From an uncultured bacterium (lineage in GTDB: Bacteria; Planctomycetota; UBA8742; UBA2392), in contig CALLQI010000012.1 in the NCBI GenBank assembly GCA_938014885.1, positions 1 through 64,000 on the forward strand: a stretch of DNA of 64,000 bases, read 5' to 3'. The notes below the pieces were generated by a model. The model saw only the letters and a list, made by a program, of their open reading frames with translations. It did not search any database and was not told the DNA's origin. Both the position numbers and the translations under genes were made by a program. This document shows, piece by piece, positions 6,161 through 15,081 of the stretch (the first letter of the stretch is position 1; every line of letters begins with the position of its first letter).

Positions 6161-8557
6161 ATGCCAATCGTTTCAGGATCCGGTGAGACGCGTAACGAGC
6201 ACCAGCTCAACAAGGGCATCTGGTCTGAGGCCGGTGCGCCTGTGGCCAACCCTTTCAACGTGATTGGCAAGCGCGTTCCGCTGAAGGATGCCTACCGCAA
6301 GGTCACCGGCGAGGGTGTCTATGCCGACGACATGAAGTTCCCGGGCATGCTGTACAGCCGCATTCTGCGCGCCACCAAGCCTCACGCCCGGATCAAACGC
6401 GTTGACACTTCGAAGGCTGAGAAGCTGCCCGGCGTGCGCGCTGTGGTCACCGGTGCCGATGCATCAAACCGCTTCGGCGTGCTGCCCGTCAGCCAGGATG
6501 AGCTGGCACTGGCCCGCGACAAGGTCATCTACAACGGTGAGCCCGTGGCTGCCGTCGCCGCCGACACCGAGGAAATCGCGGCCGAAGCAATCTGGCTGAT
6601 CGACGTCGAGTACGAGCCGCTGCAGGAGTTCCTGAAGCCCGCCGACTCGCTGAAAGAGGTCGCGCCGGAGCTGCAAATCCACGACAAGGTCGAAAAGAAG
6701 CACCCCAACACCAACGTCCACAAGGCCGTGGACCAGGAGTTCGGCGACGTCGAAGGCGCATTCAAGTCAGCGGCCAGCATCGTCAGCGGCGAATTCAAGT
6801 TTGATGGCATCAGCCACGGCTTCACGGAGCCGCACGCCATTGTCGCGCATTGGGACGCCGATGACCGGCTGCAGCTCTACACGCCGCAACAGGTGCCGCA
6901 CTACACCCATCGCGCGCTGGCGAAGGTACTCGAGCTGCCGATGCATCGCATTCAGGTGATCCGCACCATGGTGGGCGGCGGCTTCGGCGGCAAGTCCGAC
7001 CCCTTCCAGCACGAAATGATCGCCAGCCTGCTTAGCATGCGCACGCGCAAGCCCGTGAAGCTGACCATGGACCGCGAGGAAACGTTTCTCACCGGCCGCG
7101 GCCGCCACCCCACGGAAGGCAAGCTTGCGATGGCGTTCGACAAGTCCGGCAAGCTGCTGGCGCTGGACAGCAACATCATCATCGATGGCGGTGCCTACGG
7201 CAGTTTCGGCGTGGTCAGCAGCTATTACAACGGCGTGCTGAGCAACGGCCCGTACTGGATGCCGTCGTTCCGCTACCACGGCAAACGCGTGTACAGCAAT
7301 CGCATCCCCAGCGGCGCGATGCGCGGCCACGGCAGCGTGAACCCGCGCTATTGCACGGAGACGCTGATCGACATGGCGGCTGTTGAGCTCGGGCTTGATC
7401 CGTGCGAAATCCGCCTGCGCAACTTCCTGCCCAGCAACACGCTGACGCCTTTCCACCGCTTCCGCATCACCAGCAACGGCATTCGCGAAGGCCTCGCTGA
7501 GGCCATGAAACGCAGCGACTGGAAGAACAAGTGGGGTAAGCTCCCGTACGGCCACGGCATCGGCGTGGGGTGCGCGTGGTACATCAGCGGCAGCGCGTTG
7601 CCGATTCACTGGAACAAGTTGCCGCAAAGCACCGTGCACCTGAAGATCGACATGGACGGCGGCGTCACGATCCACAGCCTCGCAGCCGACATCGGCCAGG
7701 GCAGCGACACGATGCTCGCCCAGTGTGTGGCCGAAGTAATCGGTTGCAGCCTCGATCGAATCCACGTCAAGAGCACCACCACCGACACCGCGCCCATCGA
7801 CCTGGGCAGCTACAGCAGCCGCGTGACGTTCATGGCCGGCAACGCGGCGCGCAAAGCCGCCGAGGAAATCCGCACGCGCCTCGCGGCGGCCGCAAGCAAG
7901 CTGACGGGCCAGCCCGCGCAGTACTTTGATTTCGCCGATGAGCAGATCATCTGCCGCAGCAAACCCAGCATCCGCGTAAGCTTCATGGAAGCGCTGCACG
8001 AGGCCCAGGCCGACATCGGTGCACTGGTGGCAAGCGGCAGCTACCAGAGCCCGCCGCTGGGCAGCGAGTTCAAGGGCAGCAACGCGGGCCTGAGCCCAAG
8101 CTACAGCTTCAGCGCGTTCATAGCGGAAGTGAAGGTAGACCCGGAAACCGGCTTCGTGCAGCCGCTGAAGGTATGGGCCGCCCACGATTGCGGCCGCGCG
8201 CTGAACCCGATGAGCGTGGAAGGCCAGGTGGAAGGCAGCGTGCACATGGGCCTGGGCCAAGCTTTGACGGAACAAATGCGCTACCGCAACGGGCAGATGC
8301 TGAACGCCAATTTCCTCGACTACAAGATTCCAACCCCGTTCGACACGCCAGAGATTGAAGTGATCATAGTGGAATCAGCCGACCCGGAAGGCCCCTTCGG
8401 AGCCAAAGAATGCGGCGAAGGAGCCCTGGCCCCGGTAATCCCAGCCATAGGCAACGCGATCTACGACGCCGTAGGAGTGAGGATGTTCGAAGTACCAATG
8501 ACGCCCGACCGCGTGCTGAAAGCCATCGAAGCCAAGGCAAGGGCAGCAGCAAAGTAA
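6161..8557 (+). CDS. Molybdopterin-binding large subunit of a molybdenum hydroxylase
   Basis: About 798 aa. It carries the family hallmarks GVYADDMKFPGMLYSRILR (N-terminal hammerhead domain), GGGFGGKSDPFQHEM (molybdopterin-binding Gly loop, about 270-285), AMRGHG (about 387), DIGQGSDTM (about 508) and the late segment GAKECGEGAL containing the expected catalytic Glu. It is the catalytic subunit that hydroxylates or reductively dehydroxylates an aromatic or heterocyclic substrate at a Mo centre. ATG 6155 touches the GGAGAGG ribosome site directly, so ATG 6161, six bases from it, is preferred. The natural partners are the genes at 5166 and 8734. The substrate cannot be read from sequence; an HcrA-like role is suggested by the FAD subunit. 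Confidence 0.93.
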   Translation: MPIVSGSGETRNEHQLNKGIWSEAGAPVANPFNVIGKRVPLKDAYRKVTGEGVYADDMKFPGMLYSRILRATKPHARIKRVDTSKAEKLPGVRAVVTGADASNRFGVLPVSQDELALARDKVIYNGEPVAAVAADTEEIAAEAIWLIDVEYEPLQEFLKPADSLKEVAPELQIHDKVEKKHPNTNVHKAVDQEFGDVEGAFKSAASIVSGEFKFDGISHGFTEPHAIVAHWDADDRLQLYTPQQVPHYTHRALAKVLELPMHRIQVIRTMVGGGFGGKSDPFQHEMIASLLSMRTRKPVKLTMDREETFLTGRGRHPTEGKLAMAFDKSGKLLALDSNIIIDGGAYGSFGVVSSYYNGVLSNGPYWMPSFRYHGKRVYSNRIPSGAMRGHGSVNPRYCTETLIDMAAVELGLDPCEIRLRNFLPSNTLTPFHRFRITSNGIREGLAEAMKRSDWKNKWGKLPYGHGIGVGCAWYISGSALPIHWNKLPQSTVHLKIDMDGGVTIHSLAADIGQGSDTMLAQCVAEVIGCSLDRIHVKSTTTDTAPIDLGSYSSRVTFMAGNAARKAAEEIRTRLAAAASKLTGQPAQYFDFADEQIICRSKPSIRVSFMEALHEAQADIGALVASGSYQSPPLGSEFKGSNAGLSPSYSFSAFIAEVKVDPETGFVQPLKVWAAHDCGRALNPMSVEGQVEGSVHMGLGQALTEQMRYRNGQMLNANFLDYKIPTPFDTPEIEVIIVESADPEGPFGAKECGEGALAPVIPAIGNAIYDAVGVRMFEVPMTPDRVLKAIEAKARAAAK

Positions 8558-8585
8558 ACCAGAGCCCGCTGCGTAAGCGGCGGGA
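8557..8585 (-). repeat. 29-bp interspersed hairpin repeat, copy 2
   Basis: Exact reverse complement of 489-517. It begins inside the TAA stop codon of the large-subunit gene and could form a hairpin (CCGCTGCGTAAGCGG) in the gap before the FAD subunit. Confidence 0.65.
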
Positions 8586-8733
8586 CGAACGGGCCAAGGC
8601 AACGGCTTAGCGCGAATGCAGCGCGCAGCTCGAAGAACGGCAACTTGAGGTATCCGAGCTGGGGACACGTAGTTCTTCTTGCCGTCGCGCGATGCAGTGC
8701 AAGCAATTCCGACTGACACAGGACAAGCCAACC

Positions 8734-9849
8734 ATGACGATGCTGCTTCCGACGTTTGAGCTTCACCAACCGACCACTTTGGCCGACGCTGTTGCGCTGG
8801 CAAAGAAGCTGGGCGATGACGCGGACTTTCTTGCCGGTGGCACGGACCTTTTGCCCAACTACAAGTGCGGGCTGAATGCGCGCGGCCACGTGATTTCGCT
8901 GCAGCACATCGCCGAGCTGAAGTTCGTAGGGGCCGCCCCGCGTGGCGGCCCGGGCGGCCAGGGCGGCCAGGGCGACCACGTGGGGTCGCCCCTACAGATT
9001 GGCGCGGGCGTCACGCTTGCGGAGCTTGAGCACAACACGGAGGTGCCCGCCGGCGTGCGCGCTGCGGCATCACAGGTGGCTTCGCCTTTGTTGCGCGAAT
9101 CGGGCACGCTGGGCGGCAACCTGATGCTGGACAACCGCTGCCACTTCTTCAACCAGAGCTACTTCTGGCGCAACTCGCTGGGGTATTGCCTCAAGGCCAC
9201 CGGCGACCGTTGCCACGTCGTTCCGCAGATCACCGAAGGCGGCAAGTCGGTGCTCAACAACAAAGTCTGCGTCGCCACCCACAGCAGCGACATGGCGCCG
9301 ATGCTGATTGCGCTGGGTGCAACGGCCACGTTTGCGGGGCCTGAAGGCATACGCGAAATCAAACTGAACGACTTCTACTGGGGCGACGGCATCGCGCGGC
9401 ACGAGCGCAAACCCGGCGAGATCCTGGTCAAGGTGAACCTGCCGCGCTGGGCACAGAGTGTCCGCAGCGGCTGGAAGAAACTGGCCCCGCGCCAGAGCAT
9501 CGACTTCAGCGTCGCCGGCGTAGCAGCCGCCCTTGAACTGGACGGCGGCAAGATCAAAACGCTGCGCGTGGCATTGGGCGCGATTGACACCACGCCGGTG
9601 CTGTTCGACTTCAGCCGCCAGGATCTGCGCAAGGCACCGGGCCACTACCTGCACATGGACCCCACCAAAGGCATGCCCGAAGTGATGGGCAAAACGCTGG
9701 ATGACGAACTGATCGCCGTGATCGCCAAGCACGTGCAGACCATCGCACAACCCAAGCTGAACGTGCCAATGGCACCGGACTATCGCAAGAAGATGTGCGG
9801 CGTCCTAACCCGTCGCCTTCTAACGGAACTGCGCGACGCCAAGCGTTAG
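8734..9849 (+). CDS. FAD-binding subunit with extra Fe-S cysteines (HcrB-like)
   Basis: 371 aa from ATG 8734. The FAD-binding segment is FLAGGTDLLPNYK (about residues 32-44), followed by SGTLGGNLM (about 124-132). Directly after comes an insert with cysteines spaced C-x15-C-x7-C-x18-C (RCHFF, GYCLK, RCHVV, KVCVA). The first two spacings match those I recall for the extra [4Fe-4S] cluster of 4-hydroxybenzoyl-CoA reductase beta subunit (HcrB); the last gap is longer. Ordinary xanthine or CO dehydrogenase FAD subunits lack this cluster, so the complex is more likely a low-potential reductase in anaerobic aromatic metabolism. Residues about 65-88 (FVGAAPRGGPGGQGG onward) derive from an inserted palindrome. 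The last bases overlap the convergent gene that follows. Confidence 0.9.
   Translation: MTMLLPTFELHQPTTLADAVALAKKLGDDADFLAGGTDLLPNYKCGLNARGHVISLQHIAELKFVGAAPRGGPGGQGGQGDHVGSPLQIGAGVTLAELEHNTEVPAGVRAAASQVASPLLRESGTLGGNLMLDNRCHFFNQSYFWRNSLGYCLKATGDRCHVVPQITEGGKSVLNNKVCVATHSSDMAPMLIALGATATFAGPEGIREIKLNDFYWGDGIARHERKPGEILVKVNLPRWAQSVRSGWKKLAPRQSIDFSVAGVAAALELDGGKIKTLRVALGAIDTTPVLFDFSRQDLRKAPGHYLHMDPTKGMPEVMGKTLDDELIAVIAKHVQTIAQPKLNVPMAPDYRKKMCGVLTRRLLTELRDAKR
8926..8995. repeat. 70-bp palindromic element inside a coding gene
   Basis: Bases 8926-8950 (GTAGGGGCCGCCCC and onward) and 8971-8995 (ending GGGGTCGCCCCTAC) are reverse complements at 20 of 25 positions, around a GGCGGCCAG-rich loop. The element lies within the FAD-subunit gene. 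It adds a Gly-rich surface stretch where relatives run directly from the helix after HIAEL to the strand LQIGAGVTL. The reading frame is kept. Confidence 0.7.
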
Positions 9850-11312
9850 TACTTCGCGAGTACCCATTCGCGCCAGGCTGTTTCGAGGTCTAGCAGTTTC
9901 ATGCCGAAGCATTCCTCGATGCGGCTGATTCGCTTGTCGGGCTCTACTTCGCCTTCCTTCAGCCATTTCAGGCAGGCGTCTTTGTGCTCGGCCATGAAGT
10001 ATTCGAACAGGCTGAAGGACTTGGCTGCGTGGCCTTGCGACATGTCATTCACGCCGGTGTGGATCAGCACACTCAGCGGAATCTCGCGCTTGAAGGTGAT
10101 GTCGTACAGCGCCACTTCACGCAGGAACTCAGGCGAGCCTGACTTGTTCTTGAACTCCGGGATCACGTCGTGTTCGCTGGCCGTGGTGCCCGCCTTCTTC
10201 ATTGTGTAGCGAACCGTGGACGTAGTGCCCAAGACTTGCGACGTCACCAGGTAGCTGAATCCGACGGTGACCCACGGCGGGCTTTGTGTGCTGCCCTTGC
10301 GCGCGCGGCCGAGCACGTTGATCGCCAGCGTGTTGCACAGCATGTCGTCGGCGGCTGCCGTGCTGAATGACCACACTGCGTAGCCCCAAGGGTCGCGCGT
10401 CCAGGTACCGGACAACCCAAGCGTGAACTTCTGCTCGTCGCCTTCAATCTTGTTGATCTTCACCACGAGTGTTTCGAACTCGGCCTTGCTCTGCAAATGC
10501 GTGACGTGATAGCTGCGGTCGCCAAACGGTGCGGCCGCGATCTCCAGCAGGTCCATCGAACGCTGCACGGTGCCTTCGGCCGCGCGGTGCAACAGTGACG
10601 CGCGGTCGGCGCTGACGGTCGTGCGCGACGTGACCCACTTGCCGCTGCGGCGGTACAGCTTCGTGCCGTAGTCTTTCTCTTGCGGGTCGGCTTCCTTCAT
10701 CTCTTCGCCCATGGAGGCGTCGGCGTGGATCTTGCGGCCGGCCTCACGCCACGGCTTGGCGAACGAGGGCACCCAGGCTTCGTCATCTCTCTCGTGGCCG
10801 CGCAGTGTGCGGGCGGCTGCCGCGTCGGGTTCGTAGTACAGCCAGTCGATGGCGAGGATGCGTGCGGCGCGCTCGTTGCCGGCCTTCTGCGCGGCTTCGA
10901 CGATCTTGCGGCAACGCTCGGCGCACTTCTTCAGAGTTTCATCGCGCGAGGCGTCGGGCTTCTTTCTGGCCTCAAGATATTCGGCGCCTTCGACACCGTT
11001 CTTTTCGGGCAGCAGGGTGTCAGGCACCCAAGCCCCGCGAGATTCTTTGTAGCCAAGGCCCTTCCAGGCCTTCTTGTTTTCGCCGTTGAGTTCAAGGGCG
11101 CGGTCAAAGTGCCGGCGCGCGTCGAGGTTGAGCTGAGCCTTCTTGTAATCCGAGCCGATGTCGGCGTGCTTGTCCGACAGCCACTCGCGCAGCTTGGTCT
11201 GCTCTTTCTCAAGTTCGAAGACGGCCTGGGCTACGGCGCGCTCTGGAAGCGCAATCCCGGTTACGGCCATTCCTGACAAGGCAACACACAGCAGCATCAA
11301 AGCCGTTCGCAT
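9846..11312 (-). CDS. Exported protein of unknown function, 488 aa
   Basis: A signal peptide (MRTALMLLCVALSGMAVTG) starts at ATG 11312, with GGGAG six bases upstream. A helical, TPR-like region follows (LDARRHFDRALELNGENKKAWKG, about 65-90) and then W-rich segments (GYKESRGAWV, YRRSGKWV). The C-terminal half resembles the layout of planctomycete DUF1570-type exported proteins (SFSLFEYFMAEHKDACLKWL), but I see no HExxH metalloprotease motif, so function is unassigned. The stop overlaps the convergent FAD-subunit gene by four bases. It lies 65 bp downstream of the amine oxidase gene on the same strand and may be co-transcribed with it. Confidence 0.8.
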   Translation of the reverse strand: MRTALMLLCVALSGMAVTGIALPERAVAQAVFELEKEQTKLREWLSDKHADIGSDYKKAQLNLDARRHFDRALELNGENKKAWKGLGYKESRGAWVPDTLLPEKNGVEGAEYLEARKKPDASRDETLKKCAERCRKIVEAAQKAGNERAARILAIDWLYYEPDAAAARTLRGHERDDEAWVPSFAKPWREAGRKIHADASMGEEMKEADPQEKDYGTKLYRRSGKWVTSRTTVSADRASLLHRAAEGTVQRSMDLLEIAAAPFGDRSYHVTHLQSKAEFETLVVKINKIEGDEQKFTLGLSGTWTRDPWGYAVWSFSTAAADDMLCNTLAINVLGRARKGSTQSPPWVTVGFSYLVTSQVLGTTSTVRYTMKKAGTTASEHDVIPEFKNKSGSPEFLREVALYDITFKREIPLSVLIHTGVNDMSQGHAAKSFSLFEYFMAEHKDACLKWLKEGEVEPDKRISRIEECFGMKLLDLETAWREWVLAKY

Positions 11313-11377
11313 GGCATCTCCCGATGGCAGTATTGTGCCAGCAACGGGCGTTGGCTTACACGGAAATGCCGCAGGGG

Positions 11378-12934
11378 TCAGCCCTGCAGCACCTCAACGA
11401 TCGCCGTGGCCGCCGCGTGGCCGGTGGCTGCGCCGCCTTCCATGTAACCCTGCCAGTCCGTGCTGCAATGCTCGCCGGCGAAGTGCAGGTTCTCGACGCT
11501 GGTGCCCTCGTGGCCGTGGATTGTGGTCCACTGGCCGGGTCGATAGCAGGCGTAGCTGGCCTTGGTGAAGGCGTGGCTGGGCCAATGCATGCGGAACAGC
11601 TTCTTGTTCCAGCTTGCTTCCGTGCCCGGAAATGCCTTGTCGATGCCGGGCAGCATGCGTTCAACCTGTTCGCGGGGCGTGCCGTTGCCGACTTCAACGC
11701 CGGGCTTTCCGCCGCTGTACAGGGTGATGCCGCCGCCTTCGCCCTTTTGGGTGCGGGCGTTGTCCCATGCAAGCTGGAAGGGCAGGTCGCTGAATATGCC
11801 GCCAGCATTGCCCTGCGCGCGCCACGGGCGGCTGCTGGTGCCGAGCATGACCTTGGCGTTGGTGCCGTAGCCGAGGTTGCGGATCGCGTTGGTTTTCTCG
11901 GCGGGCAGGTCGACTTCCAGCTCAACCTCGCGCAGCAAGGTGAAAGGCAGCGCGAGCACCACATGGTCGAAAATTGCTTCCTTGGTGCCGCCGCCGCTGT
12001 CAAAGGCCAGCTCGTACTCGGCCAGTTTGCGCCTTACGCGCATCAGCCTGTGCCCCGTGAACACGCGGTCCTTGACGCGCCCGGCCAGTTCATCCACGAC
12101 GCGCTGGTTGCCGCCGATGACTTTGTAGCGTTCATCGCTTTCGCCGAAGGTCTCCCAGCGGTCGGTTGACGTGTCAAGGCCGATCAGGCACAGCATGTTG
12201 AAGCAGCTTTGCGCGTCGGCATCGCCGCCGTACTCAGTCACGAATGCGACCTCAAGCAGCGCCTTCAGCCAGCCCGTGATGCCGATGCTGCCGAGGTAGG
12301 CCGACAGGCTGGTGTTGTCGAGATCGCGCACGACCTTGTCGCTGGCCAGCGCTTCCCAGTCGGCCTCCAGCCACGCGGCGTCTTTCTCCATGCGGGCCAC
12401 GAAGGGTTGCAGCGCGTCCAGCACTTCGCGGTCGGTGTAGTGTTTGCCGCCGAAGAAGTAGGCGCACTCGTGCTTCATGGGGTCGCTGGCCATGTCGGCC
12501 ATTTCCAGGCCGAACTCCTTGCACAGCGCGAACATCTCTTCGTGCGGGGTGTCGATGAACTCCGCCCCGACTTCCACCACCTGGCCGGGGTTCAGCAGGC
12601 CTTCTTTGCTGAAGATGCGGCCGCCGGTGCGATCAGACGCTTCAAACACTTCCGCGTAAACGCCCTTCTTCTTGAGCTGGTAGGCGCAGTTGAGGCCGGC
12701 GATACCGCCGCCGATCACGGCCACCCGGCGGCCAACTTTGCCGCGGCCAATCTCCGGCGTGCTGGCGCAACCCGCGGCGCCGAACGCCGTGGCAGCAAGC
12801 ACCCCGCCCGCGGCCTGCATGAAGCGTCGGCGTGGCATGGCGATGATCTCAGTGGCTGCAATGCCGGTGCGGCGTTCCGCCTGTGCGGCACGAATCAGCG
12901 AACGAATCCGTCCAAACAAGGGCGTGCGTGCCAT
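11378..12934 (-). CDS. Tat-exported flavin amine oxidase
   Basis: 518 aa. ATG 12934 has a GGAG seven bases upstream. A long N-region leads to a twin-arginine signal (PRRRFMQAAGG, about 33-43) ending at GAAGC, so it may also be lipidated. The FAD-binding fold is clear: VAVIGGGIAGLNCAYQL (about 73-89), FEASDRTGGRIFS, and the C-terminal NLHFAGEHCSTDWQGYMEGG. It belongs to the monoamine oxidase/phytoene desaturase superfamily and oxidises amines or related substrates in the periplasm. The substrate is unknown. Confidence 0.9.
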   Translation of the reverse strand: MARTPLFGRIRSLIRAAQAERRTGIAATEIIAMPRRRFMQAAGGVLAATAFGAAGCASTPEIGRGKVGRRVAVIGGGIAGLNCAYQLKKKGVYAEVFEASDRTGGRIFSKEGLLNPGQVVEVGAEFIDTPHEEMFALCKEFGLEMADMASDPMKHECAYFFGGKHYTDREVLDALQPFVARMEKDAAWLEADWEALASDKVVRDLDNTSLSAYLGSIGITGWLKALLEVAFVTEYGGDADAQSCFNMLCLIGLDTSTDRWETFGESDERYKVIGGNQRVVDELAGRVKDRVFTGHRLMRVRRKLAEYELAFDSGGGTKEAIFDHVVLALPFTLLREVELEVDLPAEKTNAIRNLGYGTNAKVMLGTSSRPWRAQGNAGGIFSDLPFQLAWDNARTQKGEGGGITLYSGGKPGVEVGNGTPREQVERMLPGIDKAFPGTEASWNKKLFRMHWPSHAFTKASYACYRPGQWTTIHGHEGTSVENLHFAGEHCSTDWQGYMEGGAATGHAAATAIVEVLQG

Positions 12935-13014
12935 GGCCGTCTCCGGAAGTGTGGCACGAGGATAGTTTCGGCAGATGATGTCGCCCAGTTGCTTCGCTGG
13001 CGTCCCAAAGAGCC

Positions 13015-13114
13015 CCAGCCGAAAGGCTGGTGACGCCCGCCAAAGGCGGGCTAAGCGTGGCGATTCGGGATCACGCGGCAGCTTCGCCGCGTGTCCCCGG
13101 CCTTTCTGCCGGGG
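13015..13114. repeat. Cluster of four consecutive short hairpins
   Basis: Four perfect small stems follow one another: 13015-13030 (CCAGCC/GGCTGG), 13035-13051 (GCCCGCC/GGCGGGC), 13072-13093 (CACGCGGC/GCCGCGTG) and 13095-13114 (CCCCGGC/GCCGGGG). They fill most of the gap after the stop of the minus-strand beta-helix gene. The last may help terminate that gene; the series looks like a REP/BIME-type mosaic. Confidence 0.65.
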
Positions 13115-13116
13115 CT

Positions 13117-14958
13117 CTATTCTCTGGTTCTGGCGAAGCCCAGCAGTGCCAGCAGCGCGAGGCTGATTGCGCCTGCACCCCCGGCGGCTGCGCAGCCTCC
13201 GCCGCCGCCTGAGCTGCCTCCGCCGCCGCTGCCGCCACCGCCACCGCCCCCGCCGCCCGCGCCTGAGTTGTCAGCGGTGATAGTGCTTGTGTTGCTTGCG
13301 GTGCTGTCGCCGGCGGGGTTGTACGCGAATACGCGGTAGGTGTATTGCTGGCCGTCGGTCAGGCCGCTGTCGTTGAAGTTGGTTACGCCGGCACCCACGG
13401 TGCCCGCCGTGGCGAAGGCCCCGGCTCCTTGCTGGCGTTCGACCCGGAAGCCGGTTTCGTTGTTGCTGGTGTCGGTCCAGGTGACCGTCGCGCCCAGCGT
13501 GGTGGTGGCCACGGCACTCAGGCCCGTTGGCGTGGCGGGAGGTGTGGCCGGAACGCCGGTGTCAAACTCGTATGCGCCAATGTCGAAGGTTGCATCGGCG
13601 AAGCGCGCGACATTCTGCTGATGCTTCACATAGATGCGGTTGGCGTTGTGAGTCGGCAGTACGCTGGCGTGTAGAGCCGCACCGGCATCGCGGCAGGTGC
13701 TGCCGGTGGCCAGCGTAAAGTCCTGTCCGGCCTCATTCAGGAAGCCCGCGCTGGTGCCGGTCACGTTGCCGCCCAGATTGTTGACCGTGCCGGTGGCCGA
13801 GCCGCCGCTGTGGCTGTTCGTGGGTGTGCCTTTGAAGAAGCAGTTGCGGTAGTTCAGCGTGCCGGTGTTGTCGATCAGGCCCAGGTTGCTCGCGTTGGCC
13901 GTGACGAACACGATGTTGTTGCGGCAGTCGCAGGTTTCGTCGTTCGTGGACATGCGGATCAGCGTCGTGTTGCCTGCCCGAGTCGAGTAGATCGTGTTGT
14001 TGTAGAGGTATAGCGTGCCCTTGCGGTAGTTGCTGGTGGTGCCGTTGTCGCCGCCGTAGTGGATGATCTGGCTGTTGCCCGCGCCATCGGGCTCGATCAG
14101 GATGTTGCCATAGACGTAGGTGCTGCTGTACGCGGGCAGGTTCTGTATGCCGCTGGTGTAGGCCTCGACCAGGTCGATCTGACGGTTCCCACTCTCAATC
14201 CAGTTGTAGCGGATGACGGTGCCCGCGCCGCGGTCCTTGAGCGCGTTGCCGTTTGCGCCGCTGCGCAGCGGGCCGTAACGGTTGTACTCGTACGTGATCC
14301 CGTGGGCCTCACAGTAACTGTTGTGCTCGAACGCGCTGCCGCTGATGCCGTTGCCGTGAATGTAGCAGCCTGTGACCGTGATATTTTCGGTCAGTGTGCC
14401 ACTGCCGACGCCACCACCCGGGGCGATGAACAGGCCATTGCCGCAGTCGTGCAGCGTGCAGTTGCGAATCGTCAGGTGGTTGGCCTTCTCAACAAAAATG
14501 GCGGCCGCATTGCCCGCATAGGTGACAGTGGCTGCACTGTCGTCCGTGAACGAATAGTTCGGGTGGGCGCTGCGGATGATCAGGTTTTCGATCACGATGT
14601 ACTGCGGCATGGTGTCGGCGGGAGTGTTCGCGCCGCCAACCTTGATGATGCCGCGCGGCTCGTTCCAGTAGTTCAGGCCCGGCGCGGTGATTGCGTTCTC
14701 GCCGGTGATCACGGGCAGGTTGCCGGTGCCGGCCTCAGGCACGCCCTGGATTGTGATCGGGTTGCCGGCCGCACCCTGGCGGCAGATGACCCATTTTTCG
14801 GCATAGGGCGTCGCCCGGTAGTGGATGCGCACCACATCGCCCGGTGCCAGCGTCGCCCAGGGTGCGGCGCCGATGCTGGTGTAGGTCTGGCCGGGCCCGA
14901 CGTCGTAAGTGGCCGCAGCAAGTGGGGCGGCAAGCAAGAACAGGATCAGCCAGCGCAT
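13117..14958 (-). CDS. Exported right-handed beta-helix protein with FnIII domain and C-terminal sorting-like tail
   Basis: ATG 14958 has GGAGG five bases upstream and starts a signal peptide (MRWLILFLLAAPLAAA). The frame remains open further upstream but that part is antisense to the ion-channel gene. The 613-aa protein has about 420 residues of parallel beta-helix repeats (NHLTIRNCTLHDCGNGLFI, ITVTGCYIHGNGIS, TLYLYNNTIYSTRAG) typical of pectate-lyase-like or right-handed beta-helix proteins. A fibronectin III domain follows (TPTGLSAVATTTLGATVTW), then a Gly/Ser run and a tail GGCAAAGGAGAISLALLALL ending FARTRE. That tail (Cys-Gly, hydrophobic helix, Arg) resembles the GlyGly-CTERM/Synergist-CTERM class of surface-sorting signals. 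It probably acts on or binds polysaccharide at the cell surface. Confidence 0.85.
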   Translation of the reverse strand: MRWLILFLLAAPLAAATYDVGPGQTYTSIGAAPWATLAPGDVVRIHYRATPYAEKWVICRQGAAGNPITIQGVPEAGTGNLPVITGENAITAPGLNYWNEPRGIIKVGGANTPADTMPQYIVIENLIIRSAHPNYSFTDDSAATVTYAGNAAAIFVEKANHLTIRNCTLHDCGNGLFIAPGGGVGSGTLTENITVTGCYIHGNGISGSAFEHNSYCEAHGITYEYNRYGPLRSGANGNALKDRGAGTVIRYNWIESGNRQIDLVEAYTSGIQNLPAYSSTYVYGNILIEPDGAGNSQIIHYGGDNGTTSNYRKGTLYLYNNTIYSTRAGNTTLIRMSTNDETCDCRNNIVFVTANASNLGLIDNTGTLNYRNCFFKGTPTNSHSGGSATGTVNNLGGNVTGTSAGFLNEAGQDFTLATGSTCRDAGAALHASVLPTHNANRIYVKHQQNVARFADATFDIGAYEFDTGVPATPPATPTGLSAVATTTLGATVTWTDTSNNETGFRVERQQGAGAFATAGTVGAGVTNFNDSGLTDGQQYTYRVFAYNPAGDSTASNTSTITADNSGAGGGGGGGGGSGGGGSSGGGGGCAAAGGAGAISLALLALLGFARTRE

Positions 14959-15081
14959 AGCGGCCTCCGTAAGCGAACCATGACAGTGTATCCCGTACCC
15001 TAGGAATGGTCGGCAGAAGCCTAAGGGGTCAGGAATCGGGACTGTTGCCATCGTGTGCAATCGGAGCAAACATAGGCACTT

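Noticed and set aside
11324..12169. Plus-strand open frame opposite the amine oxidase
   Set aside because: FAD-binding motifs and the Tat signal are on the minus strand; the plus frame is a composition shadow.
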